64,000 nucleotides of DNA from Procambarus clarkii (GCF_040958095.1 NC_091214.1:10263371-10327370), one strand, 5' to 3'; positions 1 through 11,028 are shown, counted from the stretch's first letter. Numbers and translations: made by a program. The notes: generated by a model from the letters alone, not told the origin.

Positions 1-72
1 GTTATGCTATTGATGACCACATGTACATGTCTGTCACTGAGATAGGAATGTATAGAGTCCAGAGCAATATAG

Positions 73-130
73 TCTACCTCTTAAGAGGTAGAACAGCTTG
101 TTGACAGAGCCCAAGTGCTCTGTCAACAAG
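73..130. repeat. two adjacent palindromes
   Basis: Positions 73-92 form a perfect 20-bp palindrome centred on CTTAAG. Positions 97-110 and 117-130 form a perfect 14-bp inverted repeat (CTTGTTGACAGAGC and its complement) around a 6-base loop. They lie exactly where internal sequence is missing from the surrounding retrotransposon fragment, so they may mark a deletion or repair junction. Confidence 0.7.
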
Positions 131-346
131 AATTAGGACAGTTGCCTGTGAGATTTGTAGTAACATGTGTCTGGGTCTCTGGGATTTTTCTGGCAAGGTT
201 TGTTCCAATTGATGAAAAAAAGCTATTAAATTCAGTTGCAATATCTAAGTCTGTTGCAGGTGTGTAACCATCATTGGAGAGTTTTATCTGCTTGTTATGT
301 GATTGTTGTTTAGACTCTAGGATGTTAGAGATGGCTTTCCATGTAC

Positions 347-358
347 TTTTCATATTTC
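347..358. repeat. target site duplication, left copy
   Basis: TTTTCATATTTC occurs here and again, identically, at 521-532, immediately flanking the SINE. The related uninterrupted retrotransposon copy near 4640-4660 has this stretch once (as a diverged version). Confidence 0.85.
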
Positions 359-520
359 ACTACACAAAGAAATCACAATAGCGTGATGCATCAAATGAAC
401 AAATCCACAAGGGCCGTGACGAGGCCCTTATCCATGTCGTTGCTCAGTCGATTAAAGCAGTGTCTGGGATGCTCTCAGATGTAGGTTCAATCCTCGTCAC
501 GGCCCTTGTGGATTTTTTCA
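359..520 (+). mobile_element. tRNA-related SINE with internal inverted repeat
   Basis: A 162-bp insertion bounded by a perfect 12-bp target duplication. It holds a tRNA-like promoter: an A-box-like TGCTCAGTCG at 441-450 and a B-box-like GTAGGTTCAATCC at 481-493. A 24-bp perfect inverted repeat (401-424 with 492-515, core GGGCCGTGACGAGG) encloses the tRNA-like part and would let the RNA fold into a long hairpin. Clean duplications show retrotransposition by target-primed reverse transcription. The orientation follows the box A to box B order. It is probably a member of an abundant family; I cannot name it. Confidence 0.75.
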
Positions 521-532
521 TTTTCATATTTC
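521..532. repeat. target site duplication, right copy
   Basis: Identical to 347-358; confirms precise insertion of the SINE into the CR1/L2-like fragment. Confidence 0.85.
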
Positions 533-667
533 CTTTTGCTTCTTTAAATCTATTCTCATAAAAGGAAGCTTTGGCTCATCATATTATATTGATAAGCATT
601 GATGAGTATCTCTTAACTTCTTTTGTAATTAAGCCAATTCTATGTTTTGTTTCATATTCGTGTTTCT

Positions 668-1660
668 TGTTAATTATAAATAAATAAATAAATGTTTATT
701 TAGGTAAGGTACATACATCAAGAGATTTTACAAAGTTTGTTGGGTTAATAGATAGAGCTAGTACATACAATGCCTAAAGCCATTATTACGCAAAGCGTTT
801 CGGGCAGGAAAAACATTAATGACTAAAGCTTAAAACTAATGGGTAAAAAGAATAAAATGTGTTGAGAAAAAATAAAAATAGAGGTAAAAGAGGGGGGGGG
901 AACATGGTTGAAAAAGCAGCACAAATACAATTACAAATTATTACAGAAAATTACATTCAAACAGCGTTATTTTGAAAAAAAAAAAAAAAAAAACATGGGT
1001 TGACAACAGAGGGGTAAGGTAGGTTACAGGGAATTTATTAGGTAGTGCTTCATTTTTATCTTAAACTGGTTGAGAGAGGTACTGTCTTTAACATGGTTGG
1101 GAAGATCATTCCACATTCTGGGTCCCTTGATTTGAAGAGCATTTCTAGTATGATTAAGTCGTACTCTAGGAATATCAAAACTGTATTTATTTCTGGTGTG
1201 GTGCTCATGGGTTCTGTTACAACCTTCAATGAATCTTTAGAGGTCAGGATTGGCATTACAGTTCAGCGTTTTATATATGTATAATACACATGCAATGACT
1301 TAATATCTAACATATTCAGAGATTTGAGTAGGGGTACCGAGTGATGTCTGGGGCTAGAGTTGGATATTGTCCTAATAGCAGCTTTGTGTTAAGTAATTAG
1401 AGGACGTAAATGATTTTGGGTAGTAGAACCCCAAGCACAAATGCCATAGTTGAGATATGGATAGATGAGGGAGTAATAGAGTGTCACCAGTAATTTGCAA
1501 TCAATTGCAATTGATTGCAATTGCTTTAAGTATGCCACTTGTGAGCCAAAGGTTTTAATCTTTTGGCAGTTTATATCCAATATGAATTTATATCCTGTGT
1601 ATTGTTGAGTTCAGATTCCCAGTTTATATTGTGAGGTGCATTTATGAGATTTCCTATCGC
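668..1660 (-). mobile_element. CR1/L2-like retrotransposon copy C, 5'-truncated
   Basis: Minus-strand 3' portion. Residues encoded at 1389-1580 (LIYPYLNYGICAWGSTTQNH) match the reverse transcriptase thumb region of copy B at 3.2-3.6 kb. Downstream in element sense come a 3' UTR and an ATAA microsatellite tail at about 675-695, next to GTTTATTTAGGTAAGGTACA, a 3' motif that recurs at 1.8 kb, 2.0 kb and 11.2 kb. The 5' boundary near 1660 is approximate. No open frame longer than about 63 codons remains, so it is a dead fragment. Confidence 0.65.
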
Positions 1661-1997
1661 TGGTTTCCTAATTATTGGGAATGCTAAATTAATTAAATTA
1701 CTAAAATTTAATTAAAATTTGTATGCCTCCCAACCAGTTTAAAAGAGAGAGTGTAATAACAAAATAAATTCATAAATAATTTTTATTTATTTAAAAGTAC
1801 ATACAAATTTCAAAATTCAAAATCAAATTTTTATTCAGGAAAAGTACATACATAGATGATGAGTTACAAACATAATGTTGGATTTATACATACAGCTAGT
1901 ACATACAGTAACTAAATCCACTAATACACATAGCATTTTGGGCAAACATGCAAGATGAGTTACAAACAGAATGGTGGATTTCTAGTTTATATACAGG
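1661..1997 (-). mobile_element. AT-rich stretch with further 3'-tail fragments of the CR1/L2-like family
   Basis: Non-coding. Around 1790-1960 the sequence repeats the family 3' tail in degenerate form: tail motif AAAGTACATACA, then a block ending GCATTTTGGGCAAAC that parallels GCGTTTCGGGCAGG at 795-810 and GCATTTAGGGCAGG at 2118-2132. Three independently diverged 3' ends thus lie within 1.5 kb. Confidence 0.5.
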
Positions 1998-2001
1998 CTA
2001 T

Positions 2002-2040
<39 letters not shown>

Positions 2041-2625
2041 TATACAAGAAGGTACATTGGGAATGTGAGGATACATAATATGGTAATTACAGTCTTGTAA
2101 AGCCACTAGTACGCGCAGCATTTAGGGCAGGTCCTTAATCTAAGAAAATTTTAAGTAGGTAAATACTTGCAAAATTTATAGACAAAAAAATGATAACAGT
2201 TCCATGGAGTGAAAAAAAGAAGATGAGAGAAAATTGTAGGTACAGTATATTAAAGCACATAGGTAGCTAAGATTGATTGCAATGACAGCTTGAATGGTTG
2301 TTGACAAAAATTGGTAAGCACAATACAGCAGACACAATATAAGATTGATTGCAATGACAGCTTGAATGGTAGTTGACAAAAATTGGTAGTCACAATACAG
2401 CATATGGCTAGCACATAAAAGAAGACAGCAATGATAAGGTTGTTTGATACTACATAAAAATTAGGAGATTGGGTAACACTAGGTACAGAGCAAATTTAAA
2501 GCTCAGTGTAGGAAACTAACAAGATGAAATTAGGTACTTTTTGGTTTTGCTTTTAAATAAGGCAAAAGTTTTACAGTTTTTCAATTCACTAGGGAGTGAG
2601 TTCCATAGACTAGGTCCCTTAATTT

Positions 2626-3016
2626 GCATAGAGCGGTCCGTCTAATTACCACAAGCTACACAAGCTTCAGAAAGCTTCCTGGCAATACGTTAGTAATGAA
2701 TAAATATGATATATTTACTCATTATAATGTTAGTGCTGAATGTCCAACACGAAAAATCATAATTTTAATCTGAAAAAGTATCTTTTTATAAAGAAATTAG
2801 ACGAAAATAAAAAGCTGGTGACACCAAATCAAGTCGACGATCCAAGCTTCGGTTAGGTTTGGTTTAGTTAAGTTAGGTTAGGTTAGGATAGGTTAGGTTA
2901 GGTTAGGTTAGGTCAGCCTAATTTAACATAACATATATTTATTCATTACTAACGTATTGCCAGGAAGCTTTCTGAAGCTTGTGTAGCTTGTGGTAATTAG
3001 ACGGACCCGCATAGAG
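2626..3016. mobile_element. MITE-like element, 73-bp TIRs, 8-bp target duplication
   Basis: The element spans 2634-3008 and is flanked by GCATAGAG at 2626-2633 and 3009-3016. The TIRs, 2635-2707 and 2935-3007, are perfect complements over 73 bp and begin GGTCCGTCTAATTACC. There is no coding capacity. The interior holds a GGTTA-rich tract. An 8-bp duplication fits hAT- or P-type transposition, but the terminal bases do not clearly match either family, so the superfamily is left open. The absence of TIR mismatches suggests recent insertion or ongoing homogenisation. Confidence 0.85.
2851..2922 (+). repeat. GGTTA (TTAGG-type) degenerate tandem tract
   Basis: About twelve copies of AGGTT/GGTTA, several of them degenerate, lie inside the MITE. 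The unit equals the arthropod telomere repeat TTAGG. It is interstitial here and carried by a transposable element, so it does not indicate a chromosome end. Confidence 0.7.
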
Positions 3017-3224
3017 TGTTTACACAGAATAAGTTTGACCCTGGGGATATCAAAGAGATATTTATTTCTGGTGTGGTGATAATGGGTCCTATTACATCTC
3101 TCCAGGGAGAGTTTCAGAGCATGGTTTGCATTTAAGAACAGAGTTTTGTAAATGTAGTTCGCACAAGAGAATGTGTGGAGTTAATATTTAGCAAGTTTAG
3201 GGATTTAAACAAGGGAGCTGAGTG

Positions 3225-3799
3225 TTATCTGAAAGCAGAGTTAGTTATTATTCTGATAGCAGATTTTTGCTGTGTGATGATGGGCTTAAGGTGGTTTGCA
3301 GTGGTAGACCCCCATGCACAGATACCATAATTAAGATAGGGGTAGATTAAGGCATAATATAGTGAGAGGAGAGCAGAGTTAGGAACATAATATCTGATTT
3401 TGGAGAGTATACCAACTTTCTTAGAGACTTTCTTAATTATGTGTTGAATGTGGGTGCTGAAGTTGAGTCTCTTGTCTAGGAATAGGCCAAGAAACTTGCC
3501 ATCATTTTTATTACTGATGTTAATGTTGTCTATCTGTAGCTGAATTGCATTTGATGATTTGCTTCCAAATATGATGTAGTAAGTCTTTTCGATGTTTAAT
3601 GTTTGTTCGTTGACATCCATAAGTGGACTTTTTTTAATTCATTATTCACAACATTATTTAGTGTATGTGGGTTGAGGTCTGAATAGATAAGGGTGGTATC
3701 GTCAGCAAACAATATAGGTTTGAGAATATTAGAGACATTAGGCAGATCGTTTATATATATAAGAAATAAAAGAGGTCCTAAGATACTGCCCTGTGGCAC
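3225..3799 (-). pseudogene. reverse transcriptase palm and thumb of copy B
   Basis: Two overlapping minus-strand frames. The upstream one (3596-3799) carries the QGSILGPLLFLIYINDLP block and the catalytic FADDT. The downstream one (3225-3620) carries NDGKFLGLFLDKRLNFS and IYPYLNYGICAWGS. The change of frame near 3610 breaks the protein. The role in the intact element would be target-primed reverse transcription. The motif style is that of the CR1/L2 group; no catalytic change is visible in the stretch present. Confidence 0.75.
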
Positions 3800-4211
3800 T
3801 CCAACGGTAATTGGTAGAGTGGAAGAAGTTGTATCATTGATGGTTACATATTGGTGTCTGTCACTAAGATAGGATCGGATGTAGTCAAGGGCAAGGCCCT
3901 CGATTCCATAATGCTGGAGTTTAAGTAAGAGGTAGTTGTGATTAACAGTATCAAAGGCTTTTCTTAGGTCAATGAAGAGTCCAATCGGAAACTCATTTTT
4001 GTCAAGGGCTGAGTAGATAACGTCAAGGAGACTAATGATTGCATCGTTGCTGCTCTTTTGGGACCGGAAGCCAAACTGGCAGGGGCTGAGTATGTCGAAT
4101 TTTACGAGGTAGGAATAGAGCTGTTTGTAAATAATTTTTTCAAATATTTTTGATAGAATTTGTAGATTTGATATTGGTCTATAATTGTTTATGTCCGCCG
4201 GATTGCCTCCT

Positions 4212-4817
4212 TTATGGACTGGCGTTACTCTTGCTTTTTTGAGGATATGAGGGAAGGTGTGACACTATAGATTTGTTGAACAGTAGGGCTATGGGTGGGG
4301 CAAGGGCATGGGAGGCTCTCTTGTACACAATAGACGGAATTTCACTGGTGTTCCCTGCCTTGGTTTTTAGAGAGTGTATGATGGACACAACATCTGCCGG
4401 GCTAATTGGTGAAAGGAGAAGAGAGTTTGGATAGCTGCCTGAGATATATGTGTTAATATGTGTCTGAGTCTGTGGGATTTTACTGGCAAGATTAGCACCA
4501 ACCGATGAAAAGAAACTATTAAATTCATTTGCCATTTCTAAATCAGTTGACGGTATATCCCCATCCTTGTAGAGTTTTATTTGGTTATGTGAGTGTTGTT
4601 TAGTTCCTAGGATACTAGAGATTGTTTTCCAAGTGCTTTTCATGTTGCCTTTTGCTTCATTGAATCTATTCACATAATATGCAAGTTTTGCCTTTCTTAT
4701 GATACTGGTAAGCATTGATGAGTACCTTTTAGCTACTTCCTTTGAAACTAGGCCAATCCTAAGTTTCTTTTCATATTCTTGTTTCTTGTTGATTGAGTTG
4801 AGAATGCCACTAGTGAG
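4212..4817 (-). pseudogene. endonuclease end and linker of copy B
   Basis: The minus-strand frame enters from the neighbouring I-element sequence at about 4820, where its first roughly 55 codons are an artefact, and then encodes PWLTSGILNSINKKQEYEKK and the linker to the reverse transcriptase (AKGNMKSTWKTISSILG). It continues to SADVVSIIHSLKTKAGN-type residues just before the fingers and stops at 4212 by frameshift. The catalytic endonuclease core is missing because the copy is cut at 4817. Confidence 0.65.
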
Positions 4818-5365
4818 CCATGGCCCCCTCCCCATCCGGCCCGTTGGCGTCGTGAGGAAGCTTGGTGGACGGCTGCCGGAGTGTGATGCTCCGTTGGGCA
4901 GTCCTCTGTCCTTTTCTGGCCTTGCACTCCTGCTGCTGTCTTCTCCAATTGTGCCGGATCGCTTTTCCTTTTTTTTATGTTTCATTTTTCTCCCCCCTCT
5001 TCTCCTATCTGCTTGTCGTTTCCTGCCGACCTTTTGCTTGTTTTGGATTATTTCTTTGGACTTCTTCTATTTTGACGCCCGGGTGCTTGAGGAGGCATAC
5101 TCTTGCACCCGTAGAACTGTAGTACCCAACGTCTCGAGCGAGGGAAACCTTTTATTGTCAATCCCCTTTTCGTCGCTGAACCCGATCTCGACGGACTGAT
5201 GGTTCTTAAGGTGGCGTTTGTGGGGCGTATACTCACGACGCACCCCTAGGGGGCCCCAGCATGATCGGCGATAGCTTCCTGTTGGGTGTCCTGCCTCTAA
5301 TTGTGGCTCCATGGTGGGTATGGGGGCACATTCGTGGATGAATTTGTCACTTTTCATCTCTGTCG

Positions 5366-7279
5366 TTGAATGTTTCCGTTGTACCCTCTCAGGCTCGTGC
5401 GGTGGGCGACCAAGCCCCCGAGTCGGCCTGTATTGGAAGACCAGGCTCTGTAGCTCCCGCTGCGTTGGGCCCCGACCTTGCTCCTCCTTTGACCGTCCTG
5501 ACTTCTTCCCCCAGCTCCCCTCCCTCCTCTGTGGTTGGGTCGAGCCTCCAGCCCCCGGTGGTGACCACTTCGTCCCCAGGTGTTGCTAAGTCTTTCGTTG
5601 TGACTACTGCACCTTTTGACCCCTCTCTCTCTAGGGGTTCTCAACGCCGTTCACGCCCCAACCGCACTCGCTCGATTCCTTCCTGTGCTGATGCGTATCA
5701 GGCCTTGTTTGGTCCTGCTTCATTGGCCAAATACTTTGATCTCCTCCCTCTTGATTCTGCGCCTCCTGACGATTTCTCCCTCCATCGGCATCTTGTAGAT
5801 TCCGTGGATGCGTCTGTTACTTTCAACCCCACTCATCTCGGTACACGTGTCGTTGCTGCTCCTTCTCAGGATGCGGCTTCCCGCTTGGTTGCCTTATCTT
5901 GCCTTGGCGAGATCCCTGTTCGGGTCTCCAAGAACGTTCAGATGAATGCCAGTGTTGGCAGTATTCTCCTCCCACCCCATGTTGCAACCGGTGGTCGGAA
6001 TCTGCAGGATTGCCACGATGATATTCAGCATATCCTTGATGCCCAAGGCCATTCTGTCCTCCAGGTTGACTCGTTTACTCGTCCCCCTCGTGGTCGTCGC
6101 CGTCAACCCCTTCGCGTTGTGAAGATCACCTTTGATGGTAGGACCCTTCCATCCTCTGTCATTCTTGCTGGTGCTAGGTGCTCTGTCCAGGAGTATATTC
6201 CTTCTCCTCGACTTTGTAACAAGTGCTGGAGGTTTGGGCATGGTGCCCTCTGCTGCTCTGGGACTGTCTCTCTCTGTCCTTTGTGTGGGAGTGAAGGTCA
6301 CTCTAAGTCGGAGTGCACTTCTCCCCAAGCTCGCTGCCTCAACTGCAGTGAGGCCCATCCTACCTTCTCCCGTGCCTGTGTCCATTACAAGCTTGAGGCG
6401 GCCGTCCTTAACCTGAAGCACCGGGAGCGTTTATCTTTTCCTGAGGCGAGGCGCCAGGTTCGCCGGCTCCCGCCTTTTGCTAATATCTCTTATGCTCGCG
6501 TGTTGCGCTCTTCCTCTCCTCGTCCTTCCCGCCTTCCTCAGACTCACAACCGTTTCCGGGCCTTGGACCCTGATGCGCCCACTGCCCCCTCCTTTGTTCC
6601 TTTGGGTTCTCTCCCGAAGGATCCTCCTCCTGGTCCTCTGTCTGGGGTTCCCTTTCCTTCTACCTGGTCTGTCGTGTCTCCTGTGTCTTCTTCCTCGTCC
6701 CCCTCCGATCCTCCTTCCCATCCTCTTCCTCCATCTATCGGCTCTCCCCACCGCCTGTCGGTGCGGGCGGATGTCCATCGCTCTCGTAACGGCCGTCGTT
6801 TGTGCTCTCGTTCGGCTTCTCCTGTTGAGACACTGGAATCCGTTGCCCGGTACGTAGTTGCTGGGACACCGGTCTCTTTAAGTCAGAAGCGAAAGCCTGG
6901 CTCCTCTCCTTCCTCTTCCCCGGCGGGTAAGAAGGCTTCGCTTTCTTCCTCAGCTCCTACTTCTGGTTCTGTTGCTCCTTCCCCTCCCGTTTCAGTGATT
7001 GCGCCCCCTGTTCCTGCTTTGGGGGTTTCTTTGGCCCCTGCTTCCCTTTCGGTTGCTGCTCTTGCTGAGGTGCGCTCCCCTCTTTCTACTCCCCCTCTTC
7101 CTGCTGCTGTCCTTGACTGCTCCTCTCCGTTGTCTCCTCCTCTTCCTCCTCCTCCTCCGGACCCCGCCCCCCCACCTCTTATCTGTTCTCCCGTTTCCTT
7201 CCCTCCGTCTTTGCTCAGTTTACCCATGCCCCCTAACCCTGACTTTGCTGACCCTGATCCCGACCCTGATATTCTTTAA
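5366..7279 (+). CDS. I-element copy 1 ORF1: gag-like RNA-binding protein
   Basis: The open frame runs to TAA at 7277-7279, about 637 codons counting from a TTG at 5366. There is no ATG in the place where copy 2 has one, so the start is uncertain or lost. From about residue 284 come three zinc knuckles: CX2CX4HX4C (CNKCWRFGHG...), CX2CX4HX4C (CPLCGSEGHSKSEC) and CX2CX3HX6C (CLNCSEAHPTFSRAC). The C-terminal half is rich in Pro and Ser. Such ORF1 proteins coat the element RNA and carry it to the target site. The frame has no internal stop, unlike ORF1 of copy 2. The family assignment is solid; activity is unlikely because ORF2 is broken. Confidence 0.85.
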   Translation: MNVSVVPSQARAVGDQAPESACIGRPGSVAPAALGPDLAPPLTVLTSSPSSPPSSVVGSSLQPPVVTTSSPGVAKSFVVTTAPFDPSLSRGSQRRSRPNRTRSIPSCADAYQALFGPASLAKYFDLLPLDSAPPDDFSLHRHLVDSVDASVTFNPTHLGTRVVAAPSQDAASRLVALSCLGEIPVRVSKNVQMNASVGSILLPPHVATGGRNLQDCHDDIQHILDAQGHSVLQVDSFTRPPRGRRRQPLRVVKITFDGRTLPSSVILAGARCSVQEYIPSPRLCNKCWRFGHGALCCSGTVSLCPLCGSEGHSKSECTSPQARCLNCSEAHPTFSRACVHYKLEAAVLNLKHRERLSFPEARRQVRRLPPFANISYARVLRSSSPRPSRLPQTHNRFRALDPDAPTAPSFVPLGSLPKDPPPGPLSGVPFPSTWSVVSPVSSSSSPSDPPSHPLPPSIGSPHRLSVRADVHRSRNGRRLCSRSASPVETLESVARYVVAGTPVSLSQKRKPGSSPSSSPAGKKASLSSSAPTSGSVAPSPPVSVIAPPVPALGVSLAPASLSVAALAEVRSPLSTPPLPAAVLDCSSPLSPPLPPPPPDPAPPPLICSPVSFPPSLLSLPMPPNPDFADPDPDPDIL

Positions 7280-7302
7280 CGTGCTCTGTTGCTCTTTCGC
7301 CT

Positions 7303-10300
7303 TTGTTTCTTCCTTGTTCTCTGTTTTTGTCCTTTCTCTTCTCGTCGTTGTCCATTCTTCAATGGAACTTTAGAGGTTATTACGCCAATTTCCTCGAACT
7401 CCAACTTCTGATTTCGCGGTTTTCGCCCCTTTGTGTCTGTCTCCAGGAGCCAATGCTTGGTGCTCGTCCTGGTCGTTTTCGTGGCTATTCCTTTCTCTCC
7501 CCCCCCCCTAGCCATTGCTGGGGCTTCTAATTCTTCTGCTCTCTTGATTCGTGCAGATGTTCCCTTTGTTCCTTTACTTTTTCCTTCGCCTCTCCATTGT
7601 TCTGCTGCTCGTATCTTTGTGGGGAAATGGTACACAGTTTGTTCCATTTATCTTCCCCCGAGTGTCCCGCTCTCTCTTCCTGATTTGAAACACCTCCTAG
7701 ACTCCTTGCCGGAGCCTGTGCTCCTGCTGGGTGACTTCAATTGTCGTCATTCTCTTTGGGGTGACGTTCTGACGAATACCCGGGGTCGCCTCCTTGAGCC
7801 GTTTCTCCTATCTTCTTCCCTGTCTCTTCTGAATTCTGGTGAGCCCACTCATTTGGACTCTCGGACTCGCACCCTTTCTTGTCTTGATCTTTCTCTCTGC
7901 TCTTCTTCTCTTTACTTAGATTTCACGTGGCAGGTTCTTGATGACCTCCATGGAAGTGATCATTTCCCCATCCTTGTTTCCTTTTTCTCTTTTCGCCCTT
8001 CCCTCTCTTTCCCTAGGTGGCAGTTTGCTAAGGCAGACTGGACCCTATTTACCCTCAGTGCTGCTCTCTCTGACCTCTCCCTTATGCCTCTCTCTCGCGC
8101 TCTCCTCCTTTTTCATGACACTCTCTTCAACGCTGCCCTCCGCTCTATTCCTCGCTCTTCCTCTCGGGGTCCACAGAAGTGCGTTCCCTGGTGGAATGCG
8201 GACTGTGCTCGGGCTGTCCGCTGTAAGCGTGCAGCCTGGAAGAGGCACCGCCGTAGGCAGACGACCGATTCTTTTCTTTTCTTTCGGAAAGCGAGTGTGG
8301 TGGCCCGTAGGGCCATCCGTACGGCTAAACGTGAATGTTGGGCATCTTATGTCTCAACAATTACGTCCTAAACCCCTCTGGCCCAGATCTGGAAGCGTAT
8401 CCGCAAGATAGCAGGTAAGTTCGTTCCCGATGTTTCACCGGTCCTTCACCTCCATGATACTCTTGTGGCGGACCCGTTGCAGGTCGCTTCCGAACTGGGT
8501 TCCCACTTTTCTTCTGTTAGCTCTGGTCTTCATCTTCCCCAATCTTTCCTTCTTCGTAAACCTGTCCTTGAGTCTCGTCCTTTAGATTTCTGCACTCATC
8601 TTCAGCTTCCCTATAATGATCCCTTCTCTCTCTCTGAACTTCGTTCTGCCCTGGCCCTCTGCGGTTCTACGGCGGCGGGCTCCGATGGTATTCATTATGA
8701 GATGCTTCGCCATCTCCCTCCGAGCACGTCTCAGTATTTACTGAGTCTGTATAATTGGATCTGGGAGTCGTCGTCAGTCCCTGAGGACTGGCTCGATGCC
8801 GTTGTCCTCCCTGTTCGCAAACCGGGGTCTCTGGGTACTTCCCCTAAGGACTTTCGCCCTATTGCTCTCACAAGTTGTGTCTGCAAACTCTTTGAACGTA
8901 TGGTTAACGTTCGTCTGATGTGGTTCCTGGAACACCATCACCACCTCTCCCCTTCTCAATTTGGTTTCCGCAAGTGCCGCAGCACGACAGATGTCCTGGT
9001 GAACTTGGAGGTCTATATTCGTACTGCTTTTGCTGCGAAGACCTCCGTTGTTGCCGTCCTTTTTGACCTAGAAAAGGCTTACGACACCACTTGGCGTTAT
9101 CATATCCTATCTCAACTTCATTCTTTTGGCCTTCGTGGTCATCTCCCTCTCTTTCTCCGCAGCTTCCTCTCTCGTCGTTCCTTTCGGGTGCGCCTTGGTA
9201 CCGCTCTCTCTCCCTCTTTTCAGCAATACGAAGGTGTGCCCCAGGGTAGTGTTCTGAGCACTACTATTTTTCTTGTTGCCCTCAATGGTCTTCTTTCCTC
9301 TCTTCCTTCTGGTGTCTTCTCCACTCTCTATGTCGATGATCTTACCCTTTGTTGTCAGGGTGATGATTCGCCTCTCCTTCAACGCCGGCTTCAACTTGCA
9401 ATTGATGCCGTGTCGTCTTGGGCCACAGGTCATGGCTTCAAGTTCTCTACTTCTAAGACTTGTGCCATGACTTTTACGCGGAAACGGGTTGTTCTTCGTC
9501 CCTCTTTGTCACTTTATGGTCATCCCCTTGAATACAAAGATTCCACGAAGCTTTTGGGGTTATTCCTTGACACTCGTTTGTCTTGGTTTCCCCATATCTC
9601 TTACCTCCGTGTTGAGTGCTCTAAGGCCCTTACCCTCCTTCGGGTCTTGTCCCATACTTCTTGGGGGCACATAGGCGCACTCTCCTTGCTTTACATTCCT
9701 CTCTCGTCCTGTCTAAGCTCGATTATGGTTGCCCTGCTTACTCGTCTGCTTCTCCTTCTACTCTTCGCCATCTTGATGCTTTGCACCATACTGGGTTGCG
9801 CCTCAGTTCTGGTGCCTTTCGTTCGACTCCCATCCTTAGCTTATATGTTGACACTGGCTTCCTGTCTCTCCAGGACCGCTGTGATCGCTACTGTCTTCGC
9901 TATCTTGCGCGGTCCTTGCAACATCCTTCCTCTCGCCTCTGTCGTGCTTTAACTTTTACCCCTCCTGCGGTTCCTGTTCCTCTTCACCACCTCCCTCTTT
10001 CTGTCCGGTTATCTCGCCTACAGGATTCTCTCTCCGTTCGTATTTCTGATGTTTCTCCTCGTGTTGTTCCTTCTTTGCCCCCGTGGAGGGTCCCTCTTCC
10101 GCAGTTTTGTACATCCTTGACCCGTATCCCTAAAGCTTTTACCCCTCCTACGGTTCTAAAACGCCTTTTCATGGAGCACTTTTCTTCTCACTCCCGCTCC
10201 GTTTCTGTCTTCACCGATGGGTCTAAGTCAGCGGACGGTGTTGGCTACTCTGTTGTTTTTCCTGATCGCACTTATATGTGTCGCTTGCCTCGGGAGACTA

Positions 10301-11028
10301 GCATCTTTACAGCGGAACTTTATGCTATTCTCTATGCTCTTCGTCTCCTGCTTTCTCGTTGTCAGTCTTCCTTTGTGGTTGTTGTTGACTCTCGTAGTGC
10401 CCTCATGGCTCTCGGGTCCTTTAATCCGGTTCATCCAGTAGTTGTCGAGATCCAGCATTGGCTGTTTCTCGTTCACAGTAAATTTAAGTCGGTTGAGTTT
10501 TGTTGGGTTCCCAGCCATATTGGTGTGTCTTTAAATGAGCGTGCGGATGCTGCCGCTAAGGAAGCTGTCCGCTCTTGTCCCATCTCTCGTAAAGGCATTC
10601 CGTATTCCGACTTTTACCCGGTTATCCATTCCTCAGTCCTTACCCATTGGCAGGCTTCTTGGTTGTCTGTTACTGGTAACAAGCTACGTACTCTTAAATG
10701 TTGTGTTTCCTCGTGGCCGTCCTCCTTCCACCGTAACCGGCGGTGGGAAACAGCTCTGGCGAGGTTGCGTATTGGCCATACTCGCTTAACCCATGGTCAC
10801 TTGATGGAGCGCCGCCCTGCTCCTTATTGTCCTAGTTGCATTGTCCCTCTTACGGTCGTGCATGTCCTTCTTGAATGTCCTGACTTCCAGGACGAGCGTG
10901 CGTCTTGCTTTCCAACCGCCCCTCGCGGCCACCTGTCCCTCGATAGAATTCTTGGTGACTCGGATACTTTTGATATCGTTCGCCTTATGCGTTTTTGTTC
11001 TCGTATTGGCATCCTTGGTGATATTTAG
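7303..11028 (+). pseudogene. I-element copy 1 ORF2 (EN-RT-RNase H), broken
   Basis: Polyprotein in several pieces. The endonuclease starts at LQWNFRGYYAN (about 7360) with CLQEP, GDFNCRHSLWG and GSDHFPILV. The reverse transcriptase has FRKCRSTTDVL, DLEKAYDTTW, GVPQGSVLST and YVDDLTL (about 9330). RNase H has FTDGS, an ETSIFTAELYAI acidic site, VVDSRSAL and NERADAAAKEA (10.2-10.6 kb). A C-terminal CPSC...H...C finger lies near 10.83 kb. Lesions relative to copy 2: one extra base after the C run at about 7509, a TAA at 8369-8371, and one G lost at about 9664. It would supply nicking and reverse transcription if intact. Confidence 0.85.

Larger units (their letters stand above)
1..667 (-). mobile_element. 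CR1/L2-like retrotransposon fragment A, internally rearranged
   Basis: Minus-strand remnant of the same family as the better copy at 2.0-4.8 kb. The piece at 131-357, continued at 521-660, matches the linker between endonuclease and reverse transcriptase (residues such as MKSTWKAISNIL and FNSFFSSIG, also seen at 4.4-4.8 kb). The piece at about 1-72 resembles copy B near 3840-3930, inside the reverse transcriptase, so the sequence between these two parts is missing. The coding frame is lost. The copy is split by a SINE at 359-520 and ends at about 667 where the 3' tail of another copy begins. It is a dead fragment; the clade name rests on motif style only. Confidence 0.7.
1998..4817 (-). mobile_element. 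CR1/L2-like retrotransposon copy B, interrupted by a TIR element
   Basis: The best copy of the family. In element order: end of the endonuclease (PWLTSGILNS near 4800), linker, reverse transcriptase palm (QGSILGPLLFLIYINDLP and FADDT at 3600-3800), thumb (3225-3600), a 3' UTR with a 72-bp tandem duplication (period seen at 2271 and 2343), and an (ATTT)n tail at about 1999-2040. Its 5' side stops at 4817-4823 where an I-group element begins. A 375-bp TIR element sits in the 3' UTR. The reverse transcriptase frame is broken between 3.8 and 4.2 kb, so it is inactive. Confidence 0.8.

Noticed and set aside
2851..2922. Chromosome end or ancestral telomere fusion
   Set aside because: The GGTTA tract lies wholly inside a MITE with target duplications, so it was carried in by the element.
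5366..5368. TTG start codon as the true start of copy 1 ORF1
   Set aside because: Copy 2 has an ATG in the corresponding region; the copy 1 sequence before the shared part is diverged, so the TTG is only the first codon of the open frame considered.
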